A stretch of DNA of 64,000 nucleotides from Schistocephalus solidus (GCA_017591395.1 WEDG01007480.1:1-64000); one strand, 5' to 3'. Counted from the first letter of the stretch, positions 35,034-47,010 are shown. The notes: a model not told the origin generated them from the sequence alone. Made by a program: numbers and translations.

Positions 35034-35560
35034 TTATGTGGTGTTGCGTGTGACCATGTGTAATGCAGTCTCATGAGGAGAGATGTAGTAATGTGGTATA
35101 GCCAGCGGTGTTCTACGAGGGTTTAATGGAGACGCATGTGGCCTAATAGGCCCATGCTGTGTGTGAATGTGCAGACAGTTGAGTGGGGTGCGGCGGGTGT
35201 ATGTTGGTGCTCCTGGAAATGGCTCACCAGTCTCTGTGCGATGGATTCGCAAGTGACCTACCAGACCAATGCGTAATGTGGATGTGCGTGACAATGAGGA
35301 TGCTGAGTCTGCGGGGGGTTGTGCTGCTGGTACTGGTAGTCGCGTTCATGGGAGGACTGCTGATGGGTACTTAAGATGCGTTCGATGTGTTGGCAACCCA
35401 CTAGATTCCGCTTTCGTGGATACGCATGTGACCGAGCAGGCCCATGTGCTGGGTGAATGCGCGGGGGCAGTGGAGGCGGCGGCGGTCTCTGCTGTTTGTT
35501 AGTGCTCCAGGCATTGGTTCGCCAGTCCTCCCACATCAGACAACTAACTGGCTCGGATGG
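35034..35560 (-). pseudogene. C2H2 zinc-finger tail of an RTE-like element
   Basis: On the - strand the frame reads RIGLVGHLRIHRTETGEPFP followed by a GAPTYTRR linker, then a decayed finger (LNCLHIHTQHGPIRPHAS). This matches the C-terminal fingers of the better copy at 57500-58297. No RT part is attached here. Confidence 0.7.
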
Positions 35561-35569
35561 TGGCCTGAT

Positions 35570-36060
35570 TGTGGGGGTGGGAGAGAGAGAGTGAGGTCAA
35601 CAACTCAGCGCATTTTCCTCACTATAAACAATCTGACGCGCTTGAAACTATCACGGTGCTCTAAAAGACGTGGCTTGAAAGGTTGCCAACTGACGGGATA
35701 ACTTGGACCGTGTGGTCGGCCCAATGTGTGTTTTGTGTGGAGTGGCTGACTGGCGGACTGAGAGTCAGGTTGCAATGGCTCCTTCTTAATATGGCCTTTA
35801 TGCACTCCCCACTCCGTGGGATCCGAGTCAGGTGTAGTGGTACACCCAGGGGCGGCTCCGGCCGCGCCAGCCACCTGCGCCCTCTCCCATCTCCGGTCTT
35901 CTTGACTCTGTCTTGACACCGGGTTCAGGTGGGGAGGAGAGAGTGCGATAGCTGCAGCGCAAGGCTACTATCACTTAAAACTAATTCACGCGCAAGTCAC
36001 CGTCCCTACACTACCTGGTGTGGAGCATGCGGTGGACCTCATCGAAATCGACGGTCGAAC
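35570..36060 (+). repeat. RTE-Zn 3'-end repeat, + copy
   Basis: Same family as 34020-35010 but in opposite orientation. It includes gactgagagtcaggttgcaatgg near 35756 and the ctgtcttgacaccggg block near 35905. It abuts the - strand zinc-finger element at about 36060. Confidence 0.65.
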
Positions 36061-38025
36061 TGTCGGTTCGCCAGTCTCTATGCGATGTAATCACAAGTTA
36101 TTGACCAGGCTGAGGCGTGAGGTGAATGTGCGATCGCAATGAGGGCAGGTTAGAACAGAGTCCCCATCGCTGGTAGTGGTAGAGGTAGAAGGTGGCCTCT
36201 GCATTGGTGGGAGCGGAGGAGGTGGTGCAAGTGGTGGTCGTCACAGTGAACAACGCAGGGGTTGCAGGAAGGCGCTGATAATCGAAGACGGCGGGGCATT
36301 GGCAGAGTGAGCACCGGTGGTGGGGGTGGCCATCAGCGTGGGGTTCGAAGCAGAAGGGATGTTTTCTAACGCAGAAATTGATGTTATCGGATTGTTGTTG
36401 CCTTGCGTTCGAAGATGCCTGACCAGGTTGATTCGCGCGCGGAAGGTGCTTTGGCCGTTTGGGCATGTTGGGAGAGCTTGGGCATTGGTGGTGTTGATCT
36501 GGGGCGCTTGTTAATTGCGAGTGGCCCTTATGGCCTTAGCAGCGGCGATCCAGTTGGCTTCGTAGATTGCTGCACCAGTATTCACTGCTCTTCTCCAGGC
36601 TGGTCGATCCTGGGCGAGGTCCTCTCAGAACACCAGTTTGATTTGCAGTCGCTTGAGATTTCTTCAAAATGCCCTTGTAGCGTCATTTTTGTTCTCCCCG
36701 TCTGCGAGCAACCGTAGAGGCATCTCTGTAGAAAAGCCGTTTGAGTAGTCGCTCGTCATCCATTCTCACCAGGTGGCCGCTCCATCGCAGGTGCGCTTGC
36801 CTCAGCATCGCGTGGATGCTGAGGATTTCGGTCTGCTCCAACACTTCCGTGTCCGGGATCCTGTCTTGCCATCTCAGCTTTTTTATTCTGCAGAGGCAGC
36901 TGAGATGGAAGGGATTTAGCTTCCCGGCTTGGTTCGAGTAGACTGTCCAGGTCTCCGCTCAGTAAAGGAGTGTTTTCAAGACGACGGCCTTGTACATCTT
37001 CAGTTTGGTGTTCAGGTGAATACCGTGGCGATTCCACACAGAGACCTGCAGCCGGCCGAAGGCCTGACTAGCTTTGGAGATCCGTTGGGCAACCTCGTCA
37101 TCGATTTTCGTGTTGCGTGACAGCGTGCTTCCCAGATAAGTCAAAGTTTCCATATTTTTAAGTTGAGCGACGTTGACATTGACTCGGGGAGTGCTGTATT
37201 CTGCGCTGGGCGGCGGTTGGCTCATGACAAGTCTGAAATTGACACAGTCTGCGACGAAGAGGTCCATGCTCCTTTGCTTGTCCTCTTCTGTCACGGTGTT
37301 AAGGGCACAGTCGTCTGCGAAGAGCAAGGCATGGACTGCATTCGTATAAACACGCGTTGGGCCCTGCATACGCCGACTGTTGAGAAGGTGCCCGTCAATT
37401 CTAGAGGCGATTCGGATCCCAGGGCGCTCATCACGGTTGGCGTCCATCAGTATGGCAGTCAACATGAGACTAAAGAGGGTGGGGGCCAGTACGCAACCCT
37501 GCTTCACTCCGTTGGTCACTGTGAATGCTTCGGAGACCGTCCGGTTGTCAGTAACGCGCGCCATCATCTCGTCGTGGAGCAGACGCACCATGTGCGCGAA
37601 CCGCTTAGGTCAATCGAATTTCTGCATGATTTTCCACAGTCCATCGCGATTCACTGTGTCAAGGGCTTTCATCAGTTTCACAAAGGTAGGTTCTCATCTC
37701 TTGGGAGTTCTTTTGTAGCTGACTAGTGGCGAAAATCCTGTCGGTTGTTCCGCGGTGTCTTTGGAAGCCACATCAGCTTTTCGGGAGCAGTGCCTGCTCT
37801 AGGGGGCCGTTCAGACGATTAGGAAGGATACTGGCGAAGATCTTCCCGGTGATGTTGAGCAGCGAGATGCCTCTGTGGTTATCACAGAGTTGCCAGTTCC
37901 CTTCCGATTGTACAGATGGACGACGTTTGCGTCCTTGAAGTCCTGAGGAACTTGTCCTTGGTGCTACATCTCCTGGAATATGGTTGTGAGTTCCGCCATC
38001 CAACATCAGATGACAACCTTCCAAG
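36060..38025 (-). mobile_element. RTE-like LINE with C-terminal zinc fingers, 5' truncated
   Basis: Read on the - strand. First come RT fingers (HRGISLLNITGKIFASILPN at about 37860). Then a good frame at 36959-37591 has [20 protein letters not shown] (motif B) and [14 protein letters not shown] (motif C with FADD), then [10 protein letters not shown] and [12 protein letters not shown]. The post-RT region follows at 36700-36960 in shifted frames (HAMLRQAHLRWSGHLVRMDD). The end is a decayed C2H2 array around 36070-36480 (LTCPHCDRTFTSR). This RT type is the one widespread in animals as RTE/BovB-like. It lies in a RALGAPB intron, in the same orientation as the gene. Confidence 0.85.
36959..37591 (-). 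pseudogene. RTE-type reverse transcriptase, palm and thumb
   Basis: 210 codons remain open. Motif B ([17 protein letters not shown]), motif C ([14 protein letters not shown]) and the thumb block [19 protein letters not shown] are intact. The upstream motif A part is separated by stops. It is homologous to 56460-57030 on the + strand. Confidence 0.85.
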
Positions 38026-38029
38026 CCAC

Positions 38030-39895
38030 GACTACTACTGGCGGTAAAAAGAGCGTTTGAATATTTATTGTGATAATATTATAAGAAAGGCTATAGCGAG
38101 GGCTTCTGAATTGCTTAACGTCGTTGCATTTAAATCACTGTCAAGAAATAGTTCAAATCGGAAGTGATATGTGAGATAGATGACAGTTCAGTTAGCTAGA
38201 ACACACCTTGGAAATATCCAACAATGAATTCGACTCAATCATTCCTTAAGAAGGGTTTCATTTCGTTTCAATAAACTTGGTGAGGTGAACTTTCTTCCCG
38301 GCTTCCATTTGTTAAACATTTCAGGCTTTGGTTTACCGCAAGGGCCAGAGAAACCAAAGGTTTACACTCATACGATTATCACTCATCAGCTTGTGGCATG
38401 TTTGCGATACATAGCCGCCATTCCCGTTGATAGTGCTATGCTTAGAAACACGCATTTCGGCACTTACAGCCATCCGGGTGAGGTCGAGCGACGCAGCTCT
38501 GCGACATGCCAGAGAGGACTTCCAAGGCGAATGAGGAGACCGTCAGGTCATTTCTCCAACGTTCAACTAAATTGGAACAGATCTTCTCAAGCAGCAGGCT
38601 GTGAAATTCAGAGGCCTCGTCTAAAACAATAGATAAACAGGACGACTAGGTGAGTAAATGGAGACTGAGAGATGGATCACCACATCACATATAATTTTTA
38701 AAAGATTTTTGTCGCTTAAAAGTCCCTCGCTGGTTTACCCGCATGGGCATTGCTGGTAAACTAATGCATGCACGTGTAGACACGACCTAGTTTGCAGTTC
38801 ATTGTCAAAATAAACACTCGCAGAATTTTTCCCTGTGATTATTGTGCGTATTAAGCATGCGCATGATCAGGATTCACAAGAAAATTTTGCTGAATTAACT
38901 CCAGACAGTAAGAAAGGGGGACCAGGTTGGGTGTGCAGCACATACAATTTCAAACTGTTACTCGAACGGTTAGAGGCCCCAAAAGCAATGGTTTTGAGGG
39001 CTCACGGACAGGGTGTTTTCCAACACTTCCGATTGTCGCTGCTTCCAAATGCTAAAAAAATTGAGGGCTCTCGTTTCGGGCATCTTAGGACAGGAATTCA
39101 CTGCAATGACTACCTCCCCCCTTTTAATATTCGGTGCTGAGACTCCCCCCCCTTTAGTATTCGGTGCTGAGACTCATCTTGGTCAATCAGCAACCAGACA
39201 CACGGGGAGCGCGCGCAGGTGGACACTGCTTCCAGTGCCAGTGGCAGTTAACAAGTGGTCCAGTAAGTATCACGATAACATCCAAAACCGTGGTGAAATT
39301 GCGGCAATTACCTACTCGAATGTCAACCGTCAAGCCATTATTGTACCAAAGGGCAAGTTCCTTTGATAAAAGGAAAGCTGTTAATTTGGATAGGTATGTA
39401 ACAACATAGCGACTGTAGCTGATGCTGTCTCTGATGGTGGGTTCAAGCATCCACGAACCATCTACATCAGAGCTCCAGTAAAGGTTAAACGGGACGCATG
39501 AAATACGTCCTGCAAGCTGACCAGACCGGGAATGACCATTTCCCTCATGCCGTAGAAACTGGTTCGACAGCGAGAAAACGCAAACACCACACACACACAC
39601 ACACACACACTGGTCCATACTCATCAAGTCTTGTTGTTAAACGATTTTTATTAGCCAAATGTTACTTGGTATTCATTACTTCAGTATTAGGTAGGCGGGG
39701 TTGCAGCTTGAGGCTCAGAGGGTGCAATACATGTGCAGAGGGGGATCGGAGAAATTTTCATTATAAATTCAGCAAAAATAAAAAAATTATAAGTCAATGT
39801 AGCAGTGTTTGAGGTATCTTAAGTGAACGTGATGGGGTTATAGTCAAACCCGGGCTAAGAAGCTAAACAGACAGTAATCAAGGAGGGTCGATGAC
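38030..39895. other. RALGAPB intron, no gene seen
   Basis: The stretch is unrecognised apart from a small tandem (ttcggtgctgagactc twice, 39128-39176) and a (CA)n run at 39584-39610, which produces a false Cys-Val repeat frame on the - strand. Confidence 0.6.
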
Positions 39896-39899
39896 TAAC

Positions 39900-39997
39900 C
39901 GTGGGACGAGGAGGACCGAAGTGAACGGGTGACACTTTCATCTTCTGAGGGCAATTCTTGGCCAGAGAGAGAGTTTGTAATAAAGTGAACGCCGCAC
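39900..39997 (-). CDS. RALGAPB: RALGAPB exon (helical segment)
   Basis: The acceptor tttttcaccttaccag is strong and the donor ACG|gttagt moderate. In phase 1 the exon reads AAFTLLQTLSLAKNCPQKMK and a Pro-rich end. It aligns with ISLAALELLSGLAKVKV of vertebrate RALGAPB and directly continues the exon at 40184-40282. Its phase-0 end does not fit the next exon I recognise (32352-32569), so a small exon or another donor is missing. Confidence 0.72.
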
Positions 39998-40183
39998 CTG
40001 GTAAGGTGAAAAACAGAAAAGACCGTGGCCACAACAGAATGCGTCCAAGTTTCAGTAGAAAAAAAAACTCAGAAGGCGTGCATTCAGTTGCGCGCATTCC
40101 ATCAAACGGGTAATATGGGGTTCTATAGGAAATAAATACGACTTCGAGGGAGATCCAAAGGTAATCGTCGTCTATGCTTTTAC

Positions 40184-40282
40184 AATGACAGGCCTCAACG
40201 ACACAAAAACCTTCTACCAGGCCCTGCACACTTTCCATGCGGATGTATCGAAGGCGGGCAGATTGATTGTCCACAAGGTGAG
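40184..40282 (-). CDS. RALGAPB: RALGAPB exon (helical segment)
   Basis: The frame reads HLVDNQSARLRYIRMESVQG, LVEGFCVVEACH. With the following exon this aligns to the [20 protein letters not shown] through LAALELLSGLAK stretch of vertebrate RALGAPB. The acceptor is ggtgttag and the donor T|gtaaaa is weak, but the phases on both sides of the intron agree. Confidence 0.68.
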
Positions 40283-40599
40283 CTAACACCAGGTAGGCTC
40301 AACTGAAAAACCTACTACGGCTGAAAGCCGATGGAATCTTAGTAATTTCTTGACTCCTAAATTGAAATAACTAAACGGCCTGTGAGAAAATGCTAGAGTC
40401 CAGATAGATGGATGACCCCGAGGCACATCATCCTCCCTACCACTGTAAGTCATCGGCAACAGCCCAAGGACTGGTTCGACCAAGGGGATGAAGAAATTCA
40501 ATTTTTGCGGTCTCTGAGAAATCTGTGTTCGTACAATTTATGCCAGCAGCGGGACCAACGCCCAAGGACGTCCAGATACCGCATGAGCCTATTCTATCA

Positions 40600-40806
40600 C
40601 ATGCACACTTGGGAAAACACATAGTAAGGAAGCCCAGACCAAGCCTCCGTGCAACAGATCGCTCCACTCCTACACAAAAAAACGCCGGAAAAACATAGGT
40701 ATATTCTGTCAAACGAGCGATCAGCACATAACCCATTTAATGATCCTGTGGTGCAATTTATCAGCGCCATTCCGACGGACAAAACAGCAGGCAAGAGAAA
40801 TTGCGC
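40600..40806 (-). CDS. RALGAPB: possible RALGAPB exon, borders approximate
   Basis: Downstream of ccttctcaggtcag the - strand reads AQFLLPAVLSVGMALINC, TTGSLNGLCADR, which loosely resembles [20 protein letters not shown] of vertebrate RALGAPB at the right place in the order. Few residues are identical, and neither border is certain. Confidence 0.35.
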
Positions 40807-40989
40807 CTGACCTGAGAAGGACTGGGGTCGATAAGTAATACTTGCAGGTGGTCCACATGTAGATGGAGGCTGCGACCGATATCATTGCCAGCCCGATGGT
40901 GGGCTCGGACAGTCAGTCCGTGTATGGATGAGGAAGAAGTTAGGCTGCATTGGGGACGAATTCATTCACACGGCAAATTAGGCTACTCC

Positions 40990-41440
40990 TAATTAGGATC
41001 AACCCGACGCGCTCGAATCGATCACGACGCACGATCAGTCTTGGAGCAGAAAGCTGACGAGATAACTCGGTCGTTCTCAGGACTGCAATGACTGCATTTA
41101 AAATTGGCGTCTACGGCACCACCCACGTACGTGAAATCTTAACCAAAACACATCCCTCAAATATATTTTGGCACATACGGACCACGTAGTGTGACACGCG
41201 CAGATGTACTGTTCAGTTTCGCCAGACGCTGCATCCATAGCCACCCCAATCACTGTGACATCGTCTTGTTATCGGGACAAAGGGTTGGTATGAGACGATA
41301 GAGTGAAGTAGATTCATTGAAAGCCGGCTTCACTATACACAAGCTTTTGTGCAGCTCACCGCGTGGAGTGACAGTAGACGTCAAAACGGTCGAGCAATCC
41401 TAAATGCAAGATGCAGATGGTGATGAAATATTATCAACCC
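40990..41440 (+). repeat. dispersed repeat, copy 1
   Basis: About 400 bases match 46590-47010 in the same orientation at moderate identity. Shared blocks include gtgtgacacg, tgacatcgtcttg and gagcaatcctaaa. No reading frame is conserved between the two copies, so it is probably a non-coding transposon relic. Confidence 0.65.
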
Positions 41441-41589
41441 ACTTTGCCTGTCAAAATGCGACAGCAGGAACCTCCGCAAAAGTGGTCCCAGAATAGGCGA
41501 TGTCGGTGTATGAAGCAGAGGCAAATTTTTCATGTACATCGATGCAAATGAAATAATAGCGTATTTCTTTCAAATACAGGATTGCTTAC

Positions 41590-41689
41590 TTAAAATCATT
41601 CTCAGGTTTTGACTGTCCGACTCTTGCCCCAACAGCTCCAGCAGCAGCCACGCGACTTGAATTCGCAGTTTTTTTGGCCGTCAGCTGAT
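41590..41689 (-). CDS. RALGAPB: RALGAPB exon (variable linker)
   Basis: Acceptor cattacatctagcgcag and donor TTTTAA|gtaagc flank a frame DQLTAKKTANSSRVAAAGAV ending in SKPENDF. The phase (1 in, 2 out) fits the preceding exon. It falls where the vertebrate protein has a poorly conserved Ser/Asp-rich linker, so the support comes from splice sites and phase, not sequence identity. Confidence 0.55.
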
Positions 41690-42689
41690 CTGCGCTAGAT
41701 GTAATGTGCGGAGAAATATCTGGAAGAAAGCCAAATAATAGAAAGCAATGGCAGCTGGTAGGTTGTTCGGGTCCAAAAAGACGAAACACATCGAGGGCTT
41801 TGGACAGTAACTAGGACCCAAGTACGAGAAAGATGAGAAAAAATGAATTTCCCGGGAAGGCCAGCACGGGGTTACTTGATTGGATGGATATAGACTGATA
41901 TTCCGACTACATAAACGCATCTGCACATAAACACACATCCACACATATGTCTTTGAGCAGTAGACTTTTCTTGGAAAAAAACTTCAATGGGTCAATAGGA
42001 TTGGCTGCTAGAGGAAAACACAGTAGGTGGGCCGCACCTAGCAACGGCGTATCAATGTCGCACCGTCATCCTGGCAACGGAAAATAAAGCCCAACAGGAA
42101 ACTCAGCGACAGACGGGTGATAAAGATTGCTGAGATTGCAGCAATTGAGGGCGAGAAACAAAGAAAGTGTGGGAGGGGAGTTATTAAGTTCAGACTTCGA
42201 AAGGCACACCGGATACGTATTATTTAATTAGCAAGAAGAAAATAGTCGGGAATTCACCCTTATCGGACCAAAAATTCAGTTCTTTGACGCCTGCAATGAT
42301 TGGAAACTCAAAAGTCTCGACTGATGACCGACTCAATTTGTACTTTGTCAATAACGATGGGCTAAAATGACGCAGCGACTGCGAAGCGCGCAAGCCTTGG
42401 TGAAGTGAAGCTTCGTGTCCGAAATTTGGCAGCGTAAATACGATCCATCGTTTTGTGAAAGTTGTACTCCATTTGGGTTATTTCATAAACCACTTTTTCC
42501 CAGTAACTTCAATTTCCCGAGATTGCCTTGTGAATGCCTTATAATTCAGCAGAATAAGACAAAAATGGCATCGATGTGCATGGTATCGGACTCGTGCTAC
42601 ATCAGACGTATTTAATGAGCAAGGCGAGACACAGATAGAAGACATTACGGGACAGTTTGTACTAAGGAGGTTATCAACAGGGCAGAGAA

Positions 42690-42775
42690 CAAAACCCAAC
42701 CTCAAGTGGTGCACCACCTGCGGATCGAACCCGCGACCCGTTGATCAGAAGTCCAACCGTTGAACCACGGCAATA
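42690..42775 (-). repeat. tRNA-derived SINE head
   Basis: On the - strand the segment has tggttcaacggttggac (A-box-like) and ggtcgcgggttcgatccg (B-box-like) at the spacing of a tRNA. An anticodon-like ctgatcaac lies between. The acceptor stem does not close. A working tRNA is unlikely; it looks like a SINE or tRNA pseudogene. Confidence 0.5.
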
Positions 42776-43160
42776 TTAATGCGTCTATTCTTCTACTAGC
42801 CGCTGTGCGGCTGCTGGTGGGGCTCGAGAGTGAACCTCAAAGCAGAACGGAACGAGTGAGTTCCATTAGCGATCGGTAAGCGTTCATCAACGAATGAGGC
42901 CTGATGTCAGTACAGTAAGCAGGAAAGGAATGAACGTTTACATTTTTGTCGGTTTTCAATGTGCTGCCATTAGGTGGCGGGTATCAGACGGTCCGAGGAT
43001 GCGAACAAGTAGTCAGGCTGTATCACTCCGCTGCAATTAACAGCGGAGTCGACAAACGTCTGACAAATGCACACGACAGAAACTAGTTGCCAGATCACAG
43101 TATAGAAATAAAAAATAAGTGGCGGAAGGGTTTTGAGAACGAAAATTGAAACAGACGTAC

Positions 43161-43264
43161 CAGAGAAGGTAAGGCCATCAAGTTGAGGGAGAAGACAAAC
43201 CATCGAGATAATTTGGTGAAGGGCAGCCCTGCGGAGGAGGGCCATTGATATGTACTCCGGTCGG
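43161..43264 (-). CDS. RALGAPB: RALGAPB exon
   Basis: Acceptor gttggtgttttag and donor CTG|gtacgt flank a frame RPEYISMALLRRAALHQIIS, MVCLLPQLDGLTFSG. This matches [24 protein letters not shown] of vertebrate RALGAPB, including the LRR and the LLP blocks. It enters in phase 2 and leaves in phase 1, as its neighbours require. Confidence 0.82.
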
Positions 43265-44109
43265 CTAAAACACCAACAGATAACATGAAAGTGGTGGCAA
43301 GGTGATAAAAATAACCATACAAGAGGCTGTCTAGAAAATATGACATAAAAGAAGGGAAAGGTTTGATCACAAGCATGCTTATCAAGCACCAACCGGCATA
43401 TTGAGTTCGATGCCACATCAAAAAATCCCAGACAGAAGTGTTAGGAACGTGAGCCAATCCGAACAGGATGAGGGATACTGCGACAGCCGACTGGCGCAAA
43501 CGCTACGCCAGTATCGAATTTTTATTTGCACTCAAAATATTAGCTGTTTCTTGGCATGTTTGCCTTACTCTGCATCTGCCGACGACCTGGGGGACAGGCG
43601 TCAAAAATTTACACAGTCAATTCTCTTTCGTAAAGAACGCACCTGCCTTAAAAAGCTCGTGTCAGAAGGAGTCTACAACAAAGTATGATGAAGTGATGGC
43701 TATGAGAGATAAGATAAGATACTACGGTTCAAAATTGAGGAGTCAGCTGATGGGCTTTGGCGTCAGGTACATTTCTGATTGCTTGAAAATTCTAAGCTCT
43801 CGATCCATGAAAGTATAACACTTTATTCGAACTTACGCGATGACAAATATCGCAGCATTTCAAGTTAAAGTAGAAATATGATAAAAAAATAAGCACAAAA
43901 ATATTCCTGCTTGTACTGGCTTGATAGCAAATTACGTCTTCTCCAAATTTTATTTAAAGAAAGCATATCTTCCCGTTTAGCAGTTTGTACTTATTAGGTG
44001 TTTAAGACCCCCTAAAAGGGCCGCGTGGTAGATGCGCTGGACCAAACACGGGGACCAAATCAGGGTGCGGTAGGCGGTATTTGGGTTCAGCTCCCATAAC
44101 AAATGACGA

Positions 44110-44420
44110 AAATAGGTGTCGGGTCATGCCGCACCAGCCACTTTTGCCATTTATGGCTCTGATTCAGGCTTGGTAGCACGGTCAGGAGCGCCTCCAGCCG
44201 CGCCAGCCACATGCGCCCGACCGCACCTCCGGCCTTCGTCACTCTGTCTTGACACCGGGCACAAGTGGGTAAGGGAAGAGAGAGAGAGAGAGTTCAGTAC
44301 AAGTCTACTATCACTTAAAGCGACTTCACGCGCAAGTCACCGTCTCTGCACCACCCTGTTATGGAACATACAGTGGAAATCGCCGAACTCGACGGTCGAA
44401 CTGTCTGTCCGCTTAATAAT
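44110..44420 (+). repeat. RTE-Zn 3'-end repeat, + copy
   Basis: The blocks ctgtcttgacaccgggc (44246-44262), cgcgcaagtcaccgtctctg (near 44330) and gacggtcgaactgtc (near 44390) match 35830-36060 and 58910-59120. A short (GA)n lies at 44277-44293. Confidence 0.7.
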
Positions 44421-44959
44421 GCTGCTTAGGAAGTGAAAAAAAACACGGTCCACGTTCATAGCGTATACGAGAGTGAACAGCATGTCTACTGAAAGCCCTA
44501 CGAGCAAGTGCAATGGCAGGTAATTAAACACATTTATAAAACCTAAAGATGCCGTTTCTTCGAGTGTAAAAATTTCAAAGGGGAAATAATATGCTATGTA
44601 ATGAGTACAAGAAAGAATATACTATTCATACTTCCTAGAAAATACAGTTGTAACTATAAGAACATCGAAAATCTAAGTTAAAACTGCATGCTACTGGGGT
44701 TGGAATATTTTAGAGCGCAGTTTTTGCAGGCGGATGCGCATTCAAAAGCCGGAATCCTCGCGTGACCGAAATAATTTTGGAGTATGCTGCACGATAGTCC
44801 ATATCGAAATTCCACCTAAATAATTTCTTTCAAATCAAAATCAGATAAGCCAGCTCGAAAAGCGGACAGAAAACGATCGAGCAAGATTTCAAACACAACA
44901 AGTGACAGTCACATGCATACTTTGAGGGTTTATATACCACTTCCTAAGTTACAAACCAG

Positions 44960-45120
44960 GCCTATGGCGTACTGATGATCGATAATAGCCACGAAACATC
45001 AGCTAAACGTCTGGTGTGTTAGAACCTCAACGAGTCTTCCGTGTGTCCTCGGGCACAAAGTGCGTTACTAACAACAGCCGAACTGGCGGGCGGAGAGAAT
45101 GAGATTGAACAATATTCCAA
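44960..45120 (+). repeat. repeat with hammerhead-like motif, copy 2
   Basis: CTGATGA at 44972-44978 and GAAAC at 44993-44997 have the same spacing as at 5245-5270. Flanking blocks (aggcctatggcgtactgatgat; further on aactggcgggcgga at 45078-45091) also match the 5.05-5.27 kb region, where the second block is inverted. This suggests a non-autonomous element carrying a small ribozyme-like core. Confidence 0.4.
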
Positions 45121-45148
45121 TAAAAACAACTGAGGGTCAAGCGCTTAC

Positions 45149-45210
45149 TTAAAAGGTAGCCGTGTTGAATGTTGGGATGATGAAATTTCAGAGAATAACG
45201 ACGCAACTTC
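45149..45210 (-). CDS. RALGAPB: probable short RALGAPB exon
   Basis: Acceptor gattactgcttgatgacag and donor TTTTAA|gtaagc bound 62 bases reading EVASLFSEISSSQHSTRLPF. Phase 0 in and 2 out fit the exons at 52549 and 43264. It sits where vertebrate RALGAPB has PYFISALETILPDRELSKF. The identity is low, so the call leans on splice sites and phase. Confidence 0.5.
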
Positions 45211-45379
45211 CTGTCATCAAGCAGTAATCGCACCAGAGGGCAACCATCCATGATTGGGGGGCTTTTAACTGTCGCTGGTATACAGTACCGCAGCGGCTGC
45301 ATCCTATAAATGCTACAATTTCCTGTGCATGAAGAACCTGTAGGCAGTGATATGTTTGAGCATGAATCCGAATACGGTT

Positions 45380-46640
45380 GACGTCGATCGACGGCAGTGG
45401 GGCATCAAGACTGTGATCCCTGGTGGTGTGGGTGGTCATCATCATAGACGCCGTAGGGCTCGAGGCAACGATGACGAAAGGGGCGTTTGCAGAGCCAGCA
45501 TGTGGGGTTGTAAGGTTGTTGCTGCATTTAATCTGAATATGTCCGACGAGGCTGATCCGCGCGCGGACTGTTCGAAGATAGCGGGGGCAAGTTAGAAGGG
45601 GTTGAATTTTGACTTTGTTGATTCGAGGAAATTGTGATTGTGAGCAGCTTTTTTAGCTTCAGTAGCGGCGAGCCAGTTCGCTTCATAGATTACTGCTTTA
45701 GCTTTTACTGGCTTTCTACAGGCCAGTCGGTCAAAGGCGAGGTCCTTCAAGGTCTCCGGGTTGATTTGCAAATCCGCAAGAGAAGTCCGCAGGAAGGCTT
45801 TGTGGCGTCGCTTCTGTCGTCCTTGCCGTCAAGTGCCCACAGTGACATCTCCATAGAAGAGTCTTTTTGGCTAAACTTTTTTCGTTCATCCTCACGAGAT
45901 GACGGTTCCATCGCAGTTGTGACAACATGGCGTGGATGTCTGGGATTCCGGTCCGTTCCCAGAATTTCATGTCGTAGATCCTCTCCTACCATCTAAGCAT
46001 CAGTATTCTACAGCGGCAGCTGAGGTGGAAGTGATTCAGATTCCTAGCTTGATTTGAGTAAAAGGTTCAAAGCTCCGCTCCACACATAAGTTTTGACCTT
46101 GTACACTTTCAGTTTGGTGTTCAGATGAAGGCCGTGGCGATTCCGCACGGAAGCTAGCAGCCGACCGAAGACCTGGCTGACTTCGGAGATCCGGTGCGAA
46201 ATCTTACTGCTGATTTTGAAGCTGCGTTAGAGTTTTTGCCTAGATAGGTGCCGTTAACAGTAGTTCAAGGGACATGGCATTCAGTGTTGGGTGACGGTTG
46301 ATGCATAAACACTGCTTTGTCCGCGTGGATTATCAGTCCGAATTTGACACAGCCAGTGGTGAAGAGATCCATGATCCATTGCATATCCTCTTCCGACGCG
46401 GTGTTGAGTGCGCAGTCGTCCGCGAAGAGCAGGCCATGGACAGAAGTCATGCATGTTGCGTTGAGGCCTGCATGCGCCAGCTATTGATAAGTTAACCATA
46501 GGTTCTGTATGCTAAGCGAATTCCAGGGCGCTCAGCACGGTAGGCGTCGATCAGCATGGCACGATCTAATCTATCACGGCTTTATCCATCTTTGCGTGGA
46601 AGGCTGACGAGGTAAATCAGCCCTTCTCAAAAACGAGAAT
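45380..46640 (-). mobile_element. RTE-like LINE with zinc-finger end, degenerate
   Basis: On the - strand: a motif C region [20 protein letters not shown] (46390-46440), a decayed thumb, then RTGIPDIHAMLSQLRWNRHL and VRMNEK (45880-45960), and at about 45400-45590 a decayed finger region. Stops and shifts occur throughout. It belongs to the same family as 36060-38025 and 56400-58297. Confidence 0.75.
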
Positions 46641-47010
46641 CTAACGCAATTACTCCTTCTAAACGGCTTCCACAGCACCTTGTGTGTAGGTGAAATTTGA
46701 GCCTACAATCCTCTCAACCTAAAGGCAGTCTGGAACATACGGACTAGTGACCAGGTTGTGTGACACGTGCAGATGGATTACTTAGCTTCGTCAGTTACTG
46801 TACCCAAGGCCATCTCAATTAACCTGACATCGTCTTGCCAGCGGAAGAAGGGGGCGGTGTGGGACGATAGTGTGAAATAGATTCATCAAAAGTTTGTTTC
46901 GCGATACACAAACGTTTGCGCAAGTCATTCCTACACCCACCACGTGGAATGACGGTAGACGTCGCCGTTCGCAACGTCGAGCAATCCTAAAGGCTAGGTG
47001 TAAAGGATGA
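46590..47010 (+). repeat. dispersed repeat, copy 2
   Basis: This is a direct repeat of 40990-41440, in the same orientation and about 5.6 kb away, with moderate identity. It follows directly after the RTE-like remnant. Confidence 0.65.

Noticed and set aside
35034..35560. A host zinc-finger transcription factor
   Set aside because: The same fingers occur as the tail of RT copies elsewhere in the window, and this one is decayed and flanked by the family's 3' repeats.
39187..39627. ORF with a Cys-Val repeat (- strand)
   Set aside because: It reads through the (CA)n microsatellite at 39584-39610.
45211..45303. Upstream extension of the 45149-45210 exon to an acceptor at 45304
   Set aside because: The longer version fits the phases, but the required frame has several stops; the acceptor at 45211 gives an open frame.
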